Source: PALSA-188 sp963720075 (GTDB taxonomy: Bacteria; Acidobacteriota; Terriglobia; Terriglobales; Acidobacteriaceae). Taken from it: 64,000 nucleotides of DNA. The notes below the pieces were generated by a model. That model did not search any database. It was not told the origin of the DNA and was given only the letters and a program-made list of their open reading frames with translations. Both the position numbers and the translations under genes were made by a program. The DNA lies in assembly GCA_963720075.1 (NCBI GenBank), contig CAVREG010000016.1:1-64000 (forward strand). The letters run 5' to 3'. The number at the start of each line of letters is the position of its first letter. Position 1 is the first letter of the stretch. Shown here one piece after another: positions 16,250 to 24,626 of the stretch.

Positions 16250-17119
16250 GTGCCGAAGGTATCCGCGGAACGACCGACGCGCAAACCCAAGCTCGGGCAA
16301 CATTTTCTGATTGATGAAGCCGCCGCCATTCGGACCGTCGAAGCGCTGGGTGATATATCTCAAAGCACCGTCCTGGAAATCGGCCCAGGACGCGGCGTTT
16401 TGACCGGCCTGCTTGCCCGTCGCGCACGGCGGCTCATCGCAATCGAAACCGACCGCGTTCTGGCGGCGCAGTTGCGCATGAATTTTTCGCTGATGCCCAA
16501 CGTTGAAATTATCGAAGGCGATATTCTCTCCATTGATTTCGATAGCATCTTCGGTCCGAAGCCAGGAAGCACCCGTCCTGGAATCAATCAGCAACCAGAG
16601 CCGGCCCGCGTCGTCGGGAATCTCCCATACTTCATAACTTCCGATATTCTGCTGCGGCTTTTTCAGGTTCGCAAATATATCGAAAGCATCGTGCTCATGG
16701 TTCAGCGCGAGGTTGCCGACCGTCTGGCGGCGAAGCCCGGTAAGAGTGAATACGGACTGCTTTCGGCCACGGCCCAGCTTTATGCGAGGGTCGAGAAACT
16801 TTTTACCCTTCCTCCGGATTCTTTTTCGCCTCCACCGAAAGTTCATTCCACCGTGGTCCGGCTCACGATTGATCCACGCCTCGAAAGCTTGCGTGTTCCG
16901 GAAGCAGAATTCGTAAAGTTCTTGAAACTGATCTTCGGACAAAAGCGCAAGACGCTTTGGAATAACCTAAAATCCGATTACGAAATCGAAGCGTTACGAA
17001 CCGCCCTCGACAAGGCCAACGTGAAACCGAATGTGCGGGCCGAAGCACTCACACTCGAAAAAACTGCGGCACTGTTCCGCGCGTTATCGAATGCCCCGCT
17101 CGGCGCGGCAAACCTATAG
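16250..17119 (+). CDS. rsmA: 16S rRNA (adenine1518-N6/adenine1519-N6)-dimethyltransferase
   Basis: KsgA/RsmA dimethylates two adjacent adenines in the 3' hairpin of 16S rRNA, a late 30S assembly checkpoint. The 289-residue chain begins at a GTG. It shows GQHFLID near the N-terminus, SAM motif I LEIGPGRGVLT, and the catalytic NLPY motif (VVGNLPYFIT, residues about 122-131), followed by the small C-terminal helical domain. It is followed after eight bases by the MEMO-like gene, so the two are probably cotranscribed. Confidence 0.96.
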   Translation: MPKVSAERPTRKPKLGQHFLIDEAAAIRTVEALGDISQSTVLEIGPGRGVLTGLLARRARRLIAIETDRVLAAQLRMNFSLMPNVEIIEGDILSIDFDSIFGPKPGSTRPGINQQPEPARVVGNLPYFITSDILLRLFQVRKYIESIVLMVQREVADRLAAKPGKSEYGLLSATAQLYARVEKLFTLPPDSFSPPPKVHSTVVRLTIDPRLESLRVPEAEFVKFLKLIFGQKRKTLWNNLKSDYEIEALRTALDKANVKPNVRAEALTLEKTAALFRALSNAPLGAANL

Positions 17120-17127
17120 GTAGCGCC

Positions 17128-17940
17128 ATGCACGTCCGCCATCCCGCCGTCTCAGGACGCTTCTACCCAAGGGATCCCGCGATCCTTCGGGCAGACGTGC
17201 AGTCTTATCTTTCGCCCTATGGACCGAAGGTTGAAGCACTCGCGTGCATGGTTCCCCACGCTGGCTACATATACTCCGGCCACGTCGCAGGCGCGGTGTT
17301 TTGCAAAATTAATATTCCTCGCCGCTGCATCGTAATCGGTCCAAACCACACCGGCCTCGGACGCCCGCTTTCAATCATGAGTGAAGGCGCATGGGAAACG
17401 CCGCTTGGCAACGTACCCATTGCCACCGATTTGGCGGAAGCGTTGATGAAATCGTTCTCACCTCTCACAGAAGACAGCGAAGCACATCACGCCGAACACG
17501 CCATCGAAGTGGAATTGCCGTTTCTCCAGGTTTTGCAACCTGACCTTGCTTTCGTCCCCATCGCGTTAGGAACTCAACAATTCGAACTGCTCGAAGCGCT
17601 AGGACACGGATTGGCGAATATAATCGCCGCGCAAACCGATCCAGTGTTGCTTGTCGCATCCAGCGATATGAACCATTACGAGAACGACGCAATCACTCGA
17701 ACGAAAGATGCGAAAGCCATCGAGCAGATTTTGAAGCTGGACGCACGCGGTCTATTCGATGTGGTGAAGGAAGAAAACATCAGCATGTGCGGACTGGGAC
17801 CGGTGGTGACGATGCTCACCGCTGTGAAAGCACTGGGCTCTGTTTCAGCGGAATTGGTCAAATATGCGACCTCGGGGGATGTTTCTGCTGATCTCGACAT
17901 GGTCGTTGGATATGCGGGGATTATCGCCAAAACAACGTAG
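17128..17940 (+). CDS. amrB: MEMO-like protein, AmmeMemoRadiSam system protein B
   Basis: Homologue of human MEMO1, structurally related to class III extradiol dioxygenases. Conserved histidine/acidic residues are visible in PHAGYIYSG, GPNHTGLG, HHAEHAIEVELPFLQ and SSDMNHYE, the expected metal-site set. The length of 270 residues is normal. In many bacteria it is encoded beside an AMMECR1 protein and a radical SAM enzyme; neither is in this window, and it instead follows rsmA by eight bases. Biochemical function in bacteria is unsettled. Confidence 0.92.
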   Translation: MHVRHPAVSGRFYPRDPAILRADVQSYLSPYGPKVEALACMVPHAGYIYSGHVAGAVFCKINIPRRCIVIGPNHTGLGRPLSIMSEGAWETPLGNVPIATDLAEALMKSFSPLTEDSEAHHAEHAIEVELPFLQVLQPDLAFVPIALGTQQFELLEALGHGLANIIAAQTDPVLLVASSDMNHYENDAITRTKDAKAIEQILKLDARGLFDVVKEENISMCGLGPVVTMLTAVKALGSVSAELVKYATSGDVSADLDMVVGYAGIIAKTT

Positions 17941-17993
17941 ATTCAACACAATTACGTTAGCCGTATGAAATCCAGGGTTTTCTGCTACGCCAT

Positions 17994-19106
17994 CTATGAC
18001 ACCGACGAAAGTCTCCGCAATCTCTCTACAGCCTTGACAATGATCGGTGAGGGAACGTCGTTCACAATTTCGACATGCCCTATTTTCGTCGGCAATACGA
18101 AATGCACCATGCCGTTAGTGGTCTTTTTATCGGTTTGGAGAAGTCTAACAATTTTGCGACCGTCCGCGGTCACCTTCGGTAAAGGTCCAAGCGCGAGTAC
18201 TGACTTGGTAATTTGATTTCCTATCTCCTCATCCAGGCACCCTACTGCAATCGCGATATATGTAGCGGCAATCATTCCCCAAGCCACAGCTTCACCGTGA
18301 AGGAACCGGCGATAATTCGATTCAGCTTCGAGAGCATGGCCAATGGTGTGTCCAAAGTTCAGCACGCGGCGCAGCCCGGCTTCACGTTCGTCCGCGGAAA
18401 CAATTTCAGCTTTTAGCTTTACAGATTCAGCGATCACCCACTCCAGGGAAGCTCGGTCACGACGTAAACTCTTTAACGAAATGTTTTCCAAACGGCGAAA
18501 TAGCTCCGGATTGCCAATCACGCCGCATTTTAGCGATTCGTAAAGTCCCGCGCGAAACTCTCGTTCCGACAAAGTGGTCAGGGCCGCCGGGTCAATCAAA
18601 ACCACAAGCGGCTGATGGAACGTCCCTAATAGATTTTTCCCGGATCGTAGATTTACGCCCGTCTTTCCGCCAATCGAGGCGTCCACTTGCGCGAGGACGG
18701 TCGTGGGAATCTGTACCATGCTTACGCCACGCATGTACACAGACGCCAACATCCCCGCCACATCGCCGACTACGCCGCCCCCCAATGCGACGATGACGGC
18801 ATCTCGCTCTGCCCCAAGCCGGGTCAACTTCTCCGCGAGCAGCTCCACGGTAGAGAGCTTTTTGTGGCGTTCGCCATCCGGCATTTCAATTAGCCGCGCC
18901 GAAAAGTTTGACGCAGCCAGCGCAGCCATCAGCTTCTTTCCCCATCGGCGCCGCACCGGTGGAACAGTGACCACAAACAACCGTTTGTCACTTCGTATCA
19001 AACCACGCAAATGCTCCCCGGCTCTAAGCAACAAACCGCTTGAGATCACGGCGTCATAGCTATGGGCTGGCAGGGTAATTCTTATGGTTGTTGTTGCGGG
19101 AGGCAT
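17994..19106 (-). CDS. aroB: 3-dehydroquinate synthase
   Basis: Second step of the shikimate pathway: converts DAHP to 3-dehydroquinate, with NAD+ and a divalent metal. The 370-residue chain has the NAD-binding block LGGGVVGDVAGMLAS and the substrate segment IPTTVLAQVDASIGGKTGVN, both typical. Metal-binding His residues are in LNFGHTIGHALE, plus the later FLHGEAVAWGM. ATG start at 19106. It is convergent with amrB and divergent from nadB. No other aromatic biosynthesis gene is adjacent. Confidence 0.96.
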   Translation of the reverse strand: MPPATTTIRITLPAHSYDAVISSGLLLRAGEHLRGLIRSDKRLFVVTVPPVRRRWGKKLMAALAASNFSARLIEMPDGERHKKLSTVELLAEKLTRLGAERDAVIVALGGGVVGDVAGMLASVYMRGVSMVQIPTTVLAQVDASIGGKTGVNLRSGKNLLGTFHQPLVVLIDPAALTTLSEREFRAGLYESLKCGVIGNPELFRRLENISLKSLRRDRASLEWVIAESVKLKAEIVSADEREAGLRRVLNFGHTIGHALEAESNYRRFLHGEAVAWGMIAATYIAIAVGCLDEEIGNQITKSVLALGPLPKVTADGRKIVRLLQTDKKTTNGMVHFVLPTKIGHVEIVNDVPSPIIVKAVERLRRLSSVS

Positions 19107-19249
19107 GGCGTTTCATCATAACTTAAAGGGCGGCGCGCTCTTATCGCCAGCTATATCTGGAAAGGAGTTCGAATCAGCGTGGTAACATTTTGGCTCATCG
19201 CTGTACCAAATCTGGCGGTGCTAAATCTGGCTGTGCTAATTCTAATCTT

Positions 19250-20818
19250 ATGAGCACCGCTCCTTCGGAGACCGATTTTCTGGTTGTAGGGGCGGGAGTG
19301 GCCGGATTGCGCGCTGCCATTGAACTGGCATCCGCGGGCAGAGTTGAAGTTCTGGCTAAAAAGGAAGTTGCGGATTCCAATACGCAATGGGCGCAGGGCG
19401 GCATCGCAGCCGCCTTAAGCGATGAAGATGAAATTAGCCTGCACCTGCAGGATACCCTCGCGGCTGGCGACGGATTGTGCAATCAGGAAGCAGCGAAGGT
19501 CCTGGTAGAGGATGCGCCTGCCCGAATCGAAGAGCTTATTCAGTGGGGAACGGAATTTGACCGCGAGGGCACAAAATTAACCTTCGGACGCGAAGGCGCA
19601 CATAGCCGCAGCCGCATTCTGCACGCTCATGGCGATTCCACCGGCCGCGAAATTCTCCGGGCGCTCTACGCCAAAGCCAAGAGTCTGAAAAATATTTCTA
19701 TCCGCGAGTTCGAATTTTCAACCGACTTGCGAGTGCAAAATGGCAGGATCTGCGGCCTTGAAGCCATTGGCGAAAGTGGAGAACAGAAGCAGATCGCCGC
19801 GTCCAGTGTGCTGCTGGCGACCGGAGGATTGGGACAGCTCTATCGCAACACCACCAACCCCGCAGTCGCTACTGGAGATGGCGTCGCCATGGCCTTTCGG
19901 GCGGGTGCGGAAATCAGCGATATGGAGTTCATCCAGTTTCACCCAACCGCTCTGTATCTAAAAAACGCTCCAAGATTTCTGTTGTCTGAAGCTCTACGTG
20001 GAGAGGGTGCGCATTTGCGAAACGCGGAGCTCGGCCGGTTCATGCTTAAATATCACCCCCTTGCGGACCTGGCTCCGCGCGATGTCGTGGCGCGCGCAAT
20101 TATGCATGAGCTCGAAATCAGCCCTGCCCGCGATCCGATTGTCTATCTGGACCTCACCCATCTCGGGTCGAAACATATAAAGGAACGTTTCCCGCGCATA
20201 TATGCGACCTGCCTGCAATACAACATTGACATTACGACTGAACTCATTCCGGTTCGTCCGGCGGCGCACTATGCCATGGGTGGCGTTCGCACGGATCTCA
20301 ACGGCCGTACCATGTTGCCGGGTTTGTTTGCCGCAGGCGAGGCCGCCGCAACCGGAGTGCATGGAGCAAACCGCCTGGCCAGCAATTCCCTGCTAGAGGG
20401 GTTGGTTTTCGGCGCCAAGGCGGGACGAACCATGCGGGAGGAATCGAGATCCCTCTCTGGGCCTGGGTCGGAACGTCCGTCGGCGAAGTCCCCGGAGTCC
20501 ACCAATTCTCCAGCCGAAGATACGATCCAGGAAATCCAGCACTTGATGTGGAGAGATGTAGGCATAGTCCGCGCGGGCGGGGGGCTTAGAAATGCTGTTC
20601 AGCGTTTAGCGGAATTGCAATCCCGCGTCACAACGCCACACACAAGACGCGATCACGAGGCACAAAACTTACTCGCCGCAGGTATGCTCGTGGCCCGTTC
20701 GGCATTGGCTCGCGAAGAAAGCCGCGGTGCTCATTACCGGACTGATTTCCCCGATCACAACGATGTGAAATTCCTGAAGCACTCCGTCATCAAAGGCGAT
20801 TCGATTTGGTTTGACTGA
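19250..20818 (+). CDS. nadB: L-aspartate oxidase
   Basis: Flavoprotein that oxidises aspartate to iminoaspartate, the first step of de novo NAD synthesis. The ATG at 19250 gives MSTAPSETDFLVVGAG with the FAD-binding GAGVAGL motif placed as in the family; a TTG 60 bases upstream extends the frame into low-complexity sequence (AKSGCANSN) and is unlikely. Other signatures are QWAQGGIAAAL, EFIQFHPTALY, LLSEALRGEGAHLRN, the RPAAHYAMGG active-site block and FAAGEAAATGVHGANRLASN. The length of 522 residues is normal. nadA and nadC are not in the window. Confidence 0.94.
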   Translation: MSTAPSETDFLVVGAGVAGLRAAIELASAGRVEVLAKKEVADSNTQWAQGGIAAALSDEDEISLHLQDTLAAGDGLCNQEAAKVLVEDAPARIEELIQWGTEFDREGTKLTFGREGAHSRSRILHAHGDSTGREILRALYAKAKSLKNISIREFEFSTDLRVQNGRICGLEAIGESGEQKQIAASSVLLATGGLGQLYRNTTNPAVATGDGVAMAFRAGAEISDMEFIQFHPTALYLKNAPRFLLSEALRGEGAHLRNAELGRFMLKYHPLADLAPRDVVARAIMHELEISPARDPIVYLDLTHLGSKHIKERFPRIYATCLQYNIDITTELIPVRPAAHYAMGGVRTDLNGRTMLPGLFAAGEAAATGVHGANRLASNSLLEGLVFGAKAGRTMREESRSLSGPGSERPSAKSPESTNSPAEDTIQEIQHLMWRDVGIVRAGGGLRNAVQRLAELQSRVTTPHTRRDHEAQNLLAAGMLVARSALAREESRGAHYRTDFPDHNDVKFLKHSVIKGDSIWFD

Positions 20819-20871
20819 AAAACTTTAACCACAGAAGACACGAAGGTCATTAACGAAACCAGAGGCTCTTG

Positions 20872-21780
20872 TTAAAGTTTCTGTTGCTTTCGCAATACTG
20901 ACGCCATTATAGAGACGAGCAGTATCGCCCCTACCGTTGCCAGAGCAATGCTCGTTGGTATGACAAAGTAATGCCCAATCAGCATTTTCGTTCCCACAAA
21001 AATCAGCACTGCCGAAAGTCCGTAGTGCAGATACTTAAACATTTCCATCATTCCCGCCAGGGCAAAATACATGGACCGCAGTCCCAGAATCGCGAAAATA
21101 TTGGAAGTAAAGATGATGACAACGTTGAGAGTAATGGCTAGCACAGCCGGGATGGAATCCGTGGCAAAGAGCACGTCAGTGGTCTCGATGAGCAAAAGCA
21201 CAAGCAGTAGCGGCGTGGCATAGAGCTGCGGGCGGCGGACGAAGAACTTATCGCCTTCAAAGTCGTTTGTCACCGGAATGAAACGGCGGAACAACGCGAG
21301 CATCCAGCTTTTTTCGGGACGAATCTCAGACTCTCCCTTTGCAGCGAATCTGATTCCGCTGTAGATCAAGAGCGCACCGAAGAGATACATCACCCAATCG
21401 AATTTCCGGAGCAATCCCACTCCAGCAAGAATGAATATCCCACGCATTACGATCGCTCCAATGATTCCCCAAAACAACACTTTGTGTTGATCTCCGGCGG
21501 GCACGCGGAAGTGGCGAAATATTAGGAGGAAGATAAAGAGGTTATCCACGCTGAGGGACAGTTCGATCACATAAGCGGTTGTGAATTCCAGCGTGGCTAC
21601 GCGACCCTGCCAAGAATAAAGCGCGATGGCAAATACGACCGCTAGCCCGATCCAAACGGCGCTCCAGATGAGAGCTTTCTGAAGACTAATAGCCTGCGAT
21701 CGCTTATGCAGCCCAAGATCGAGGGCGAGCATTGCGAGCACAAATAAAATGAAAAGAATCCAAAAAATTGGCTGAGTCAA
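20872..21780 (-). CDS. TerC/Alx family integral membrane protein
   Basis: Inner-membrane protein of the TerC family, whose members include the manganese exporters Alx and MeeF and tellurite-resistance proteins. The 302-residue chain has seven to nine helices. Conserved acidic residues lie in the membrane in ELSLSVDNLFIF (residues about 73-84) and IETTDVLFATDSIPAV, the hallmark paired motifs that probably form the metal site. I looked upstream for a manganese riboswitch of the yybP-ykoY type and did not see one. Convergent with nadB. The 3' ends share inverted arms AACTTTAAC (20821-20829) and GTTAAAGTT (20873-20881). Confidence 0.92.
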   Translation of the reverse strand: MTQPIFWILFILFVLAMLALDLGLHKRSQAISLQKALIWSAVWIGLAVVFAIALYSWQGRVATLEFTTAYVIELSLSVDNLFIFLLIFRHFRVPAGDQHKVLFWGIIGAIVMRGIFILAGVGLLRKFDWVMYLFGALLIYSGIRFAAKGESEIRPEKSWMLALFRRFIPVTNDFEGDKFFVRRPQLYATPLLLVLLLIETTDVLFATDSIPAVLAITLNVVIIFTSNIFAILGLRSMYFALAGMMEMFKYLHYGLSAVLIFVGTKMLIGHYFVIPTSIALATVGAILLVSIMASVLRKQQKL

Positions 21781-21892
21781 AGGGTTCTCGCGGCTTCTTA
21801 TCCGAATGAATTAGAAATGAAATGGAAAGAAAGTCATACTTATTTTGCGGGGCGGCATTCGGCAATACCCGCGTAGGGCGGACGAGTCTTTT

Positions 21893-22010
21893 GTCGCAGC
21901 TAGTCTTTCGCCCCTTCAGGGCTTACTCGCCCCCACTTTCGCCCCATGGCTGCGCCATGGGCTGCATTCTTGCGCCGCTTCGCGGCTATTTCTTGCTGGC
22001 CGCATTCCAC
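21893..22010. repeat. intergenic palindromic repeat, CCCATGGC type
   Basis: Includes a perfect 8-bp palindromic hairpin CCCATGGC-TGC-GCCATGGG (21943-21961), followed by GCCGCTTCGCGGC (21973-21985). It lies between the terC-like gene start and the 3' end of the M28 peptidase gene, a gap of about 290 bases with no supported gene. Confidence 0.5.
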
Positions 22011-22066
22011 TAGCTGTCCTACCCTCCGGGCGAGGAAGTCCGGGCCTACGTGGGCATGGCGGTTGG

Positions 22067-23098
22067 CTAGCGCTGATCGAGCATGCTCATGGTTTCGAGA
22101 ATTACGCTTCCTACGATTTCAAGGCTTTTGGGACTCAGTTTGTCCACCGTATCTTGCGTCGTGTGCCAGAACACGTCGTTATAGCCGTAGTTGAAGTCAA
22201 TGAGGTCGGCACAGGGCACGCCGCGCTTCACGAAGGGAACGTGATCGTCGTCCACCGCCATGGTTCGTGCAAAGAAATGCGACTGATAGCCGAGCCGCGT
22301 GGCTGCCTCGTAGACTACATCTTCCAACCACGGGGTCGAATTCGAATCATGTTCGATGTTAAGATCGGCGTCGCCGATCATATCCGCGAGAAGGAAAGCC
22401 TTAATGTTCTTTATCGTTCCATCTGCTTGCCAATTATCTGCGAGGTGACGGATACCGTAGAGACTATCGCTGAGGAAAGGAATTTCGGTGTCAGGCTTTA
22501 TACTCTCTTCGGCGTCATCCCATACCAGCCAGACGCTGTAACCGTCGCGCTTTTTTCCGCGCAATTGATTCGCGATTTCGAGCAGTAGCGCGCTCGATGA
22601 CGCCCCGTCATTGGCGCCTATGTATGAAGTGTTGCGTAGCGGATAGTTCGTGTCGTAATGACTCGCGATCACGATAATCCCATCTTTATTTCCGGGAAAT
22701 TTCGCAATGATGTTATGAACTGGAAACTTGCCTTCAGGCGTATCCGCCGTAAAGCTATCGGACTCCACTTCGTCGCCTTTAAGGTGCGCGAGAATGTAAT
22801 CTTCAACTTTCTTGTGATTAGCGCTGCCTATCGGGCGGGGACCGAAGGCCACAATCTCCTTCACATACTGCATAGCACGGGATGAGTTGAATGTTGGGGT
22901 GGGTCCGTCATCCGGAGTCGGGGCAGATTTGGCGGTGACAGTAATTTCGCCCGAAGGAGCAGCGGGCTTTGGCGATTGAGCGCAAGCTGTCAGAGCGCTC
23001 AGGATGACTAGTAGCGGCAATAGAAGATGGCCGGCTGGCTGCGCCAGCCTGGGCGGCCGGGGGCGGCCATCCCCAAGTGATTTTTGCCAAGACATCAT
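22067..23098 (-). CDS. M28-family metallopeptidase / glutaminyl-cyclase-like lipoprotein
   Basis: Predicted exported zinc enzyme. The start ATG at 23096-23098 (or the tandem one at 23093-23095) overlaps the tatC stop codon, implying coupled translation; the open frame further upstream only shadows tatC. A signal peptide ends in a lipobox, LTAC (residues about 35-38). Metal ligands of the M28 fold appear in ASHYDTN, GANDGAS, DDAEES and FWHTTQDT. The VDDDHVPFVKRGVP segment matches the signature seen in glutaminyl-peptide cyclotransferases, so pyroglutamate formation is an alternative to aminopeptidase activity. Length 343 residues. The N-terminus contains the repeat-like sequence DGRPRPPRLAQPAG. 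Confidence 0.82.
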   Translation of the reverse strand: MMSWQKSLGDGRPRPPRLAQPAGHLLLPLLVILSALTACAQSPKPAAPSGEITVTAKSAPTPDDGPTPTFNSSRAMQYVKEIVAFGPRPIGSANHKKVEDYILAHLKGDEVESDSFTADTPEGKFPVHNIIAKFPGNKDGIIVIASHYDTNYPLRNTSYIGANDGASSSALLLEIANQLRGKKRDGYSVWLVWDDAEESIKPDTEIPFLSDSLYGIRHLADNWQADGTIKNIKAFLLADMIGDADLNIEHDSNSTPWLEDVVYEAATRLGYQSHFFARTMAVDDDHVPFVKRGVPCADLIDFNYGYNDVFWHTTQDTVDKLSPKSLEIVGSVILETMSMLDQR

Positions 23099-23910
23099 CC
23101 CGCTCTTCGCGCCTCTCTGGCCTTGCGCTGTTTGGGATGCACGAACCATGCGATCGCAATACTGATTACATAAAGTCCCAGCATCGGCGCCGCCAAAATG
23201 CACATGTTCAGAATATCGCTGGTCGGGGTGATAATCCCGGCGATTACAAAAATCGCGAGAACTGCGTAACGGATGTTGCGCCACATCCACCCGGCACTTA
23301 CTACTCCCATTAATGCAAGAAAAAAAATAAGGATCGGCATCTCAAAGATCAGCCCGAGTCCGAGAATTACAGTAAGAAACAAATTTGTGTATTCGCCAAT
23401 AGTGATCATTGGCTGGAATTGTTTTCCGAAACCGATTAGGAAATCTAACGCGAATGGGTAGACCAGCTTGTAGCCGAAGTATCCGCCGCCGATGAAGAGC
23501 GCGATCGTCGAGAACATGAAAGGAAACACATATTGCTTCTCGTTACGATAAAGACCCGGAGATATAAACATCCAGACCTGATAAAGAACGATGGGGGACG
23601 CCACAAAAACACCAGCAACCAGCGCAATCTTCAAGTAGAGGTTGAAGGGCTCGGTGGGATTTAGATACACCAGTTTGTCGGACAATCCGTTCTTATGAAG
23701 CGCGTCCATGATTGGACGCTGCATGATGCCGAAAATCCTTTCGTGATAACCCCAGCAGGCACCCATTCCAACGCCAATTGCAATGATGGAGTAGAACAAC
23801 CTCTTACGCAGTTCCTCGAGATGTTCGAGGAAGCTCATCGCGGGCATAGTTTCCTCGGTGTCCGATCCCGACCCTGGCCGGGAAGAAAATCGGGCGGTGA
23901 TCTCAGACAT
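23095..23910 (-). CDS. tatC: Sec-independent protein translocase TatC
   Basis: Six-helix core of the twin-arginine translocase, which recognises RR signal peptides with TatB. The 271-residue protein begins with a cytoplasmic extension, then MSFLEHLEELRKRLFYSI (the conserved F-x-x-H-L-x-E-L-R-x-R motif), followed by six hydrophobic segments including FNLYLKIALVAGVFVASPIVLYQ and GVVSAGWMW. It overlaps the upstream tatB gene by eight bases and the downstream lipoprotein gene by the ATGA/TGA junction, so the three form one operon. Confidence 0.95.
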   Translation of the reverse strand: MSEITARFSSRPGSGSDTEETMPAMSFLEHLEELRKRLFYSIIAIGVGMGACWGYHERIFGIMQRPIMDALHKNGLSDKLVYLNPTEPFNLYLKIALVAGVFVASPIVLYQVWMFISPGLYRNEKQYVFPFMFSTIALFIGGGYFGYKLVYPFALDFLIGFGKQFQPMITIGEYTNLFLTVILGLGLIFEMPILIFFLALMGVVSAGWMWRNIRYAVLAIFVIAGIITPTSDILNMCILAAPMLGLYVISIAIAWFVHPKQRKAREARRAG

Positions 23911-24247
23911 CTGTGGCCTTAATTACAGGATTCAACTCGAACTTGGACTCGGCGCTTCCCTCGGGAACCGGTTCTGTCGCCGGAACGGGAGGCAACTCCG
24001 GTTGCGGCGTCATCGGAAACGCCGCCACAGCGCCATCGGGTGCAGAGGAGGGAGGCAGGATTTGCCTATGGTTATTTTCGGTGTCTATCTGCGATATCTC
24101 CGATTCAATCTGCGATCTGAATTCGTTCGATGCGCGCTTAAACTCATTGAGCATCTTGCCAATCTGCCGCCCGATTTCGGGCAGCTTCTTGGGTCCAAAA
24201 ACTAATAGGGCCAATAAGAAAAGAAAGATGGTCTCAGAGAAGCTCAC
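23903..24247 (-). CDS. tatB: Sec-independent protein translocase TatA/TatB
   Basis: Single-helix Tat component. A GTG at 24247 gives VSFSETIFLFLLALLVFGPKK, with the membrane helix, the FGP hinge, then the amphipathic helix LPEIGRQIGKMLNEF. The C-terminal part (residues about 65-114) is Pro/Glu-rich and disordered. The frame extends 17 codons upstream to an ATG at 24298, but that would place charged residues before the helix, which is atypical. Gene order before tatC and the acidic/proline-rich tail favour TatB over TatA. Length 114 residues. Confidence 0.88.
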   Translation of the reverse strand: MSFSETIFLFLLALLVFGPKKLPEIGRQIGKMLNEFKRASNEFRSQIESEISQIDTENNHRQILPPSSAPDGAVAAFPMTPQPELPPVPATEPVPEGSAESKFELNPVIKATDV

Positions 24248-24299
24248 ACATTCATCATACTTGGTAAGGCGAAGTGGCGGCAATCGGTTCTCAAGCATT

Positions 24300-24433
24300 C
24301 AGCAGTCAGCACTCAGCATTCAGCTGTAGTCCCACCAACGCAGGGGACCTCATCGCCACCAATGTCTGCGGAGGACTGGATAACTAAACAGCAGGTCGGG
24401 CCGAACGCTGAGTGCTGATTGCTGAGTGCTAAG
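24300..24433. repeat. inverted TGCTGAGTGCTGA-type repeat pair
   Basis: The arm at 24300-24324 (CAGTCAGCACTCAGCATTCAG) and the arm at 24407-24433 (GCTGAGTGCTGATTGCTGAG) are near reverse complements, about 85 bases apart. A related copy overlaps the start of the prepilin peptidase gene (26376-26403). Nothing coding is evident between tatB and the protease gene; the rest of the gap (24434-24626) holds no recognisable element apart from a possible GAAGGAAAA ribosome binding site for the protease. Confidence 0.6.
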
Positions 24434-24626
24434 TTCTTCGCCCGTCAGATTGCTGGACCGCCTGCATCGCTCTCGCCCCGATTAGCATCCTATCCAGGAT
24501 ACGGGGCATAGCATTTCTGGTTACCTTCGGGGCAGCTATCGGCTGAAGCCTTGGGAAATCACATGTTATACTTCGGTAATTGCTGGGAGTAGGAGGCGTT
24601 TAATCCCTCCTGAAGGAAAACTCAAG

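Noticed and set aside
21781..21900. Possible manganese riboswitch (yybP-ykoY) ahead of the TerC gene
   Set aside because: I looked for the conserved paired loops and did not find them; the region is filled with repeat sequence.
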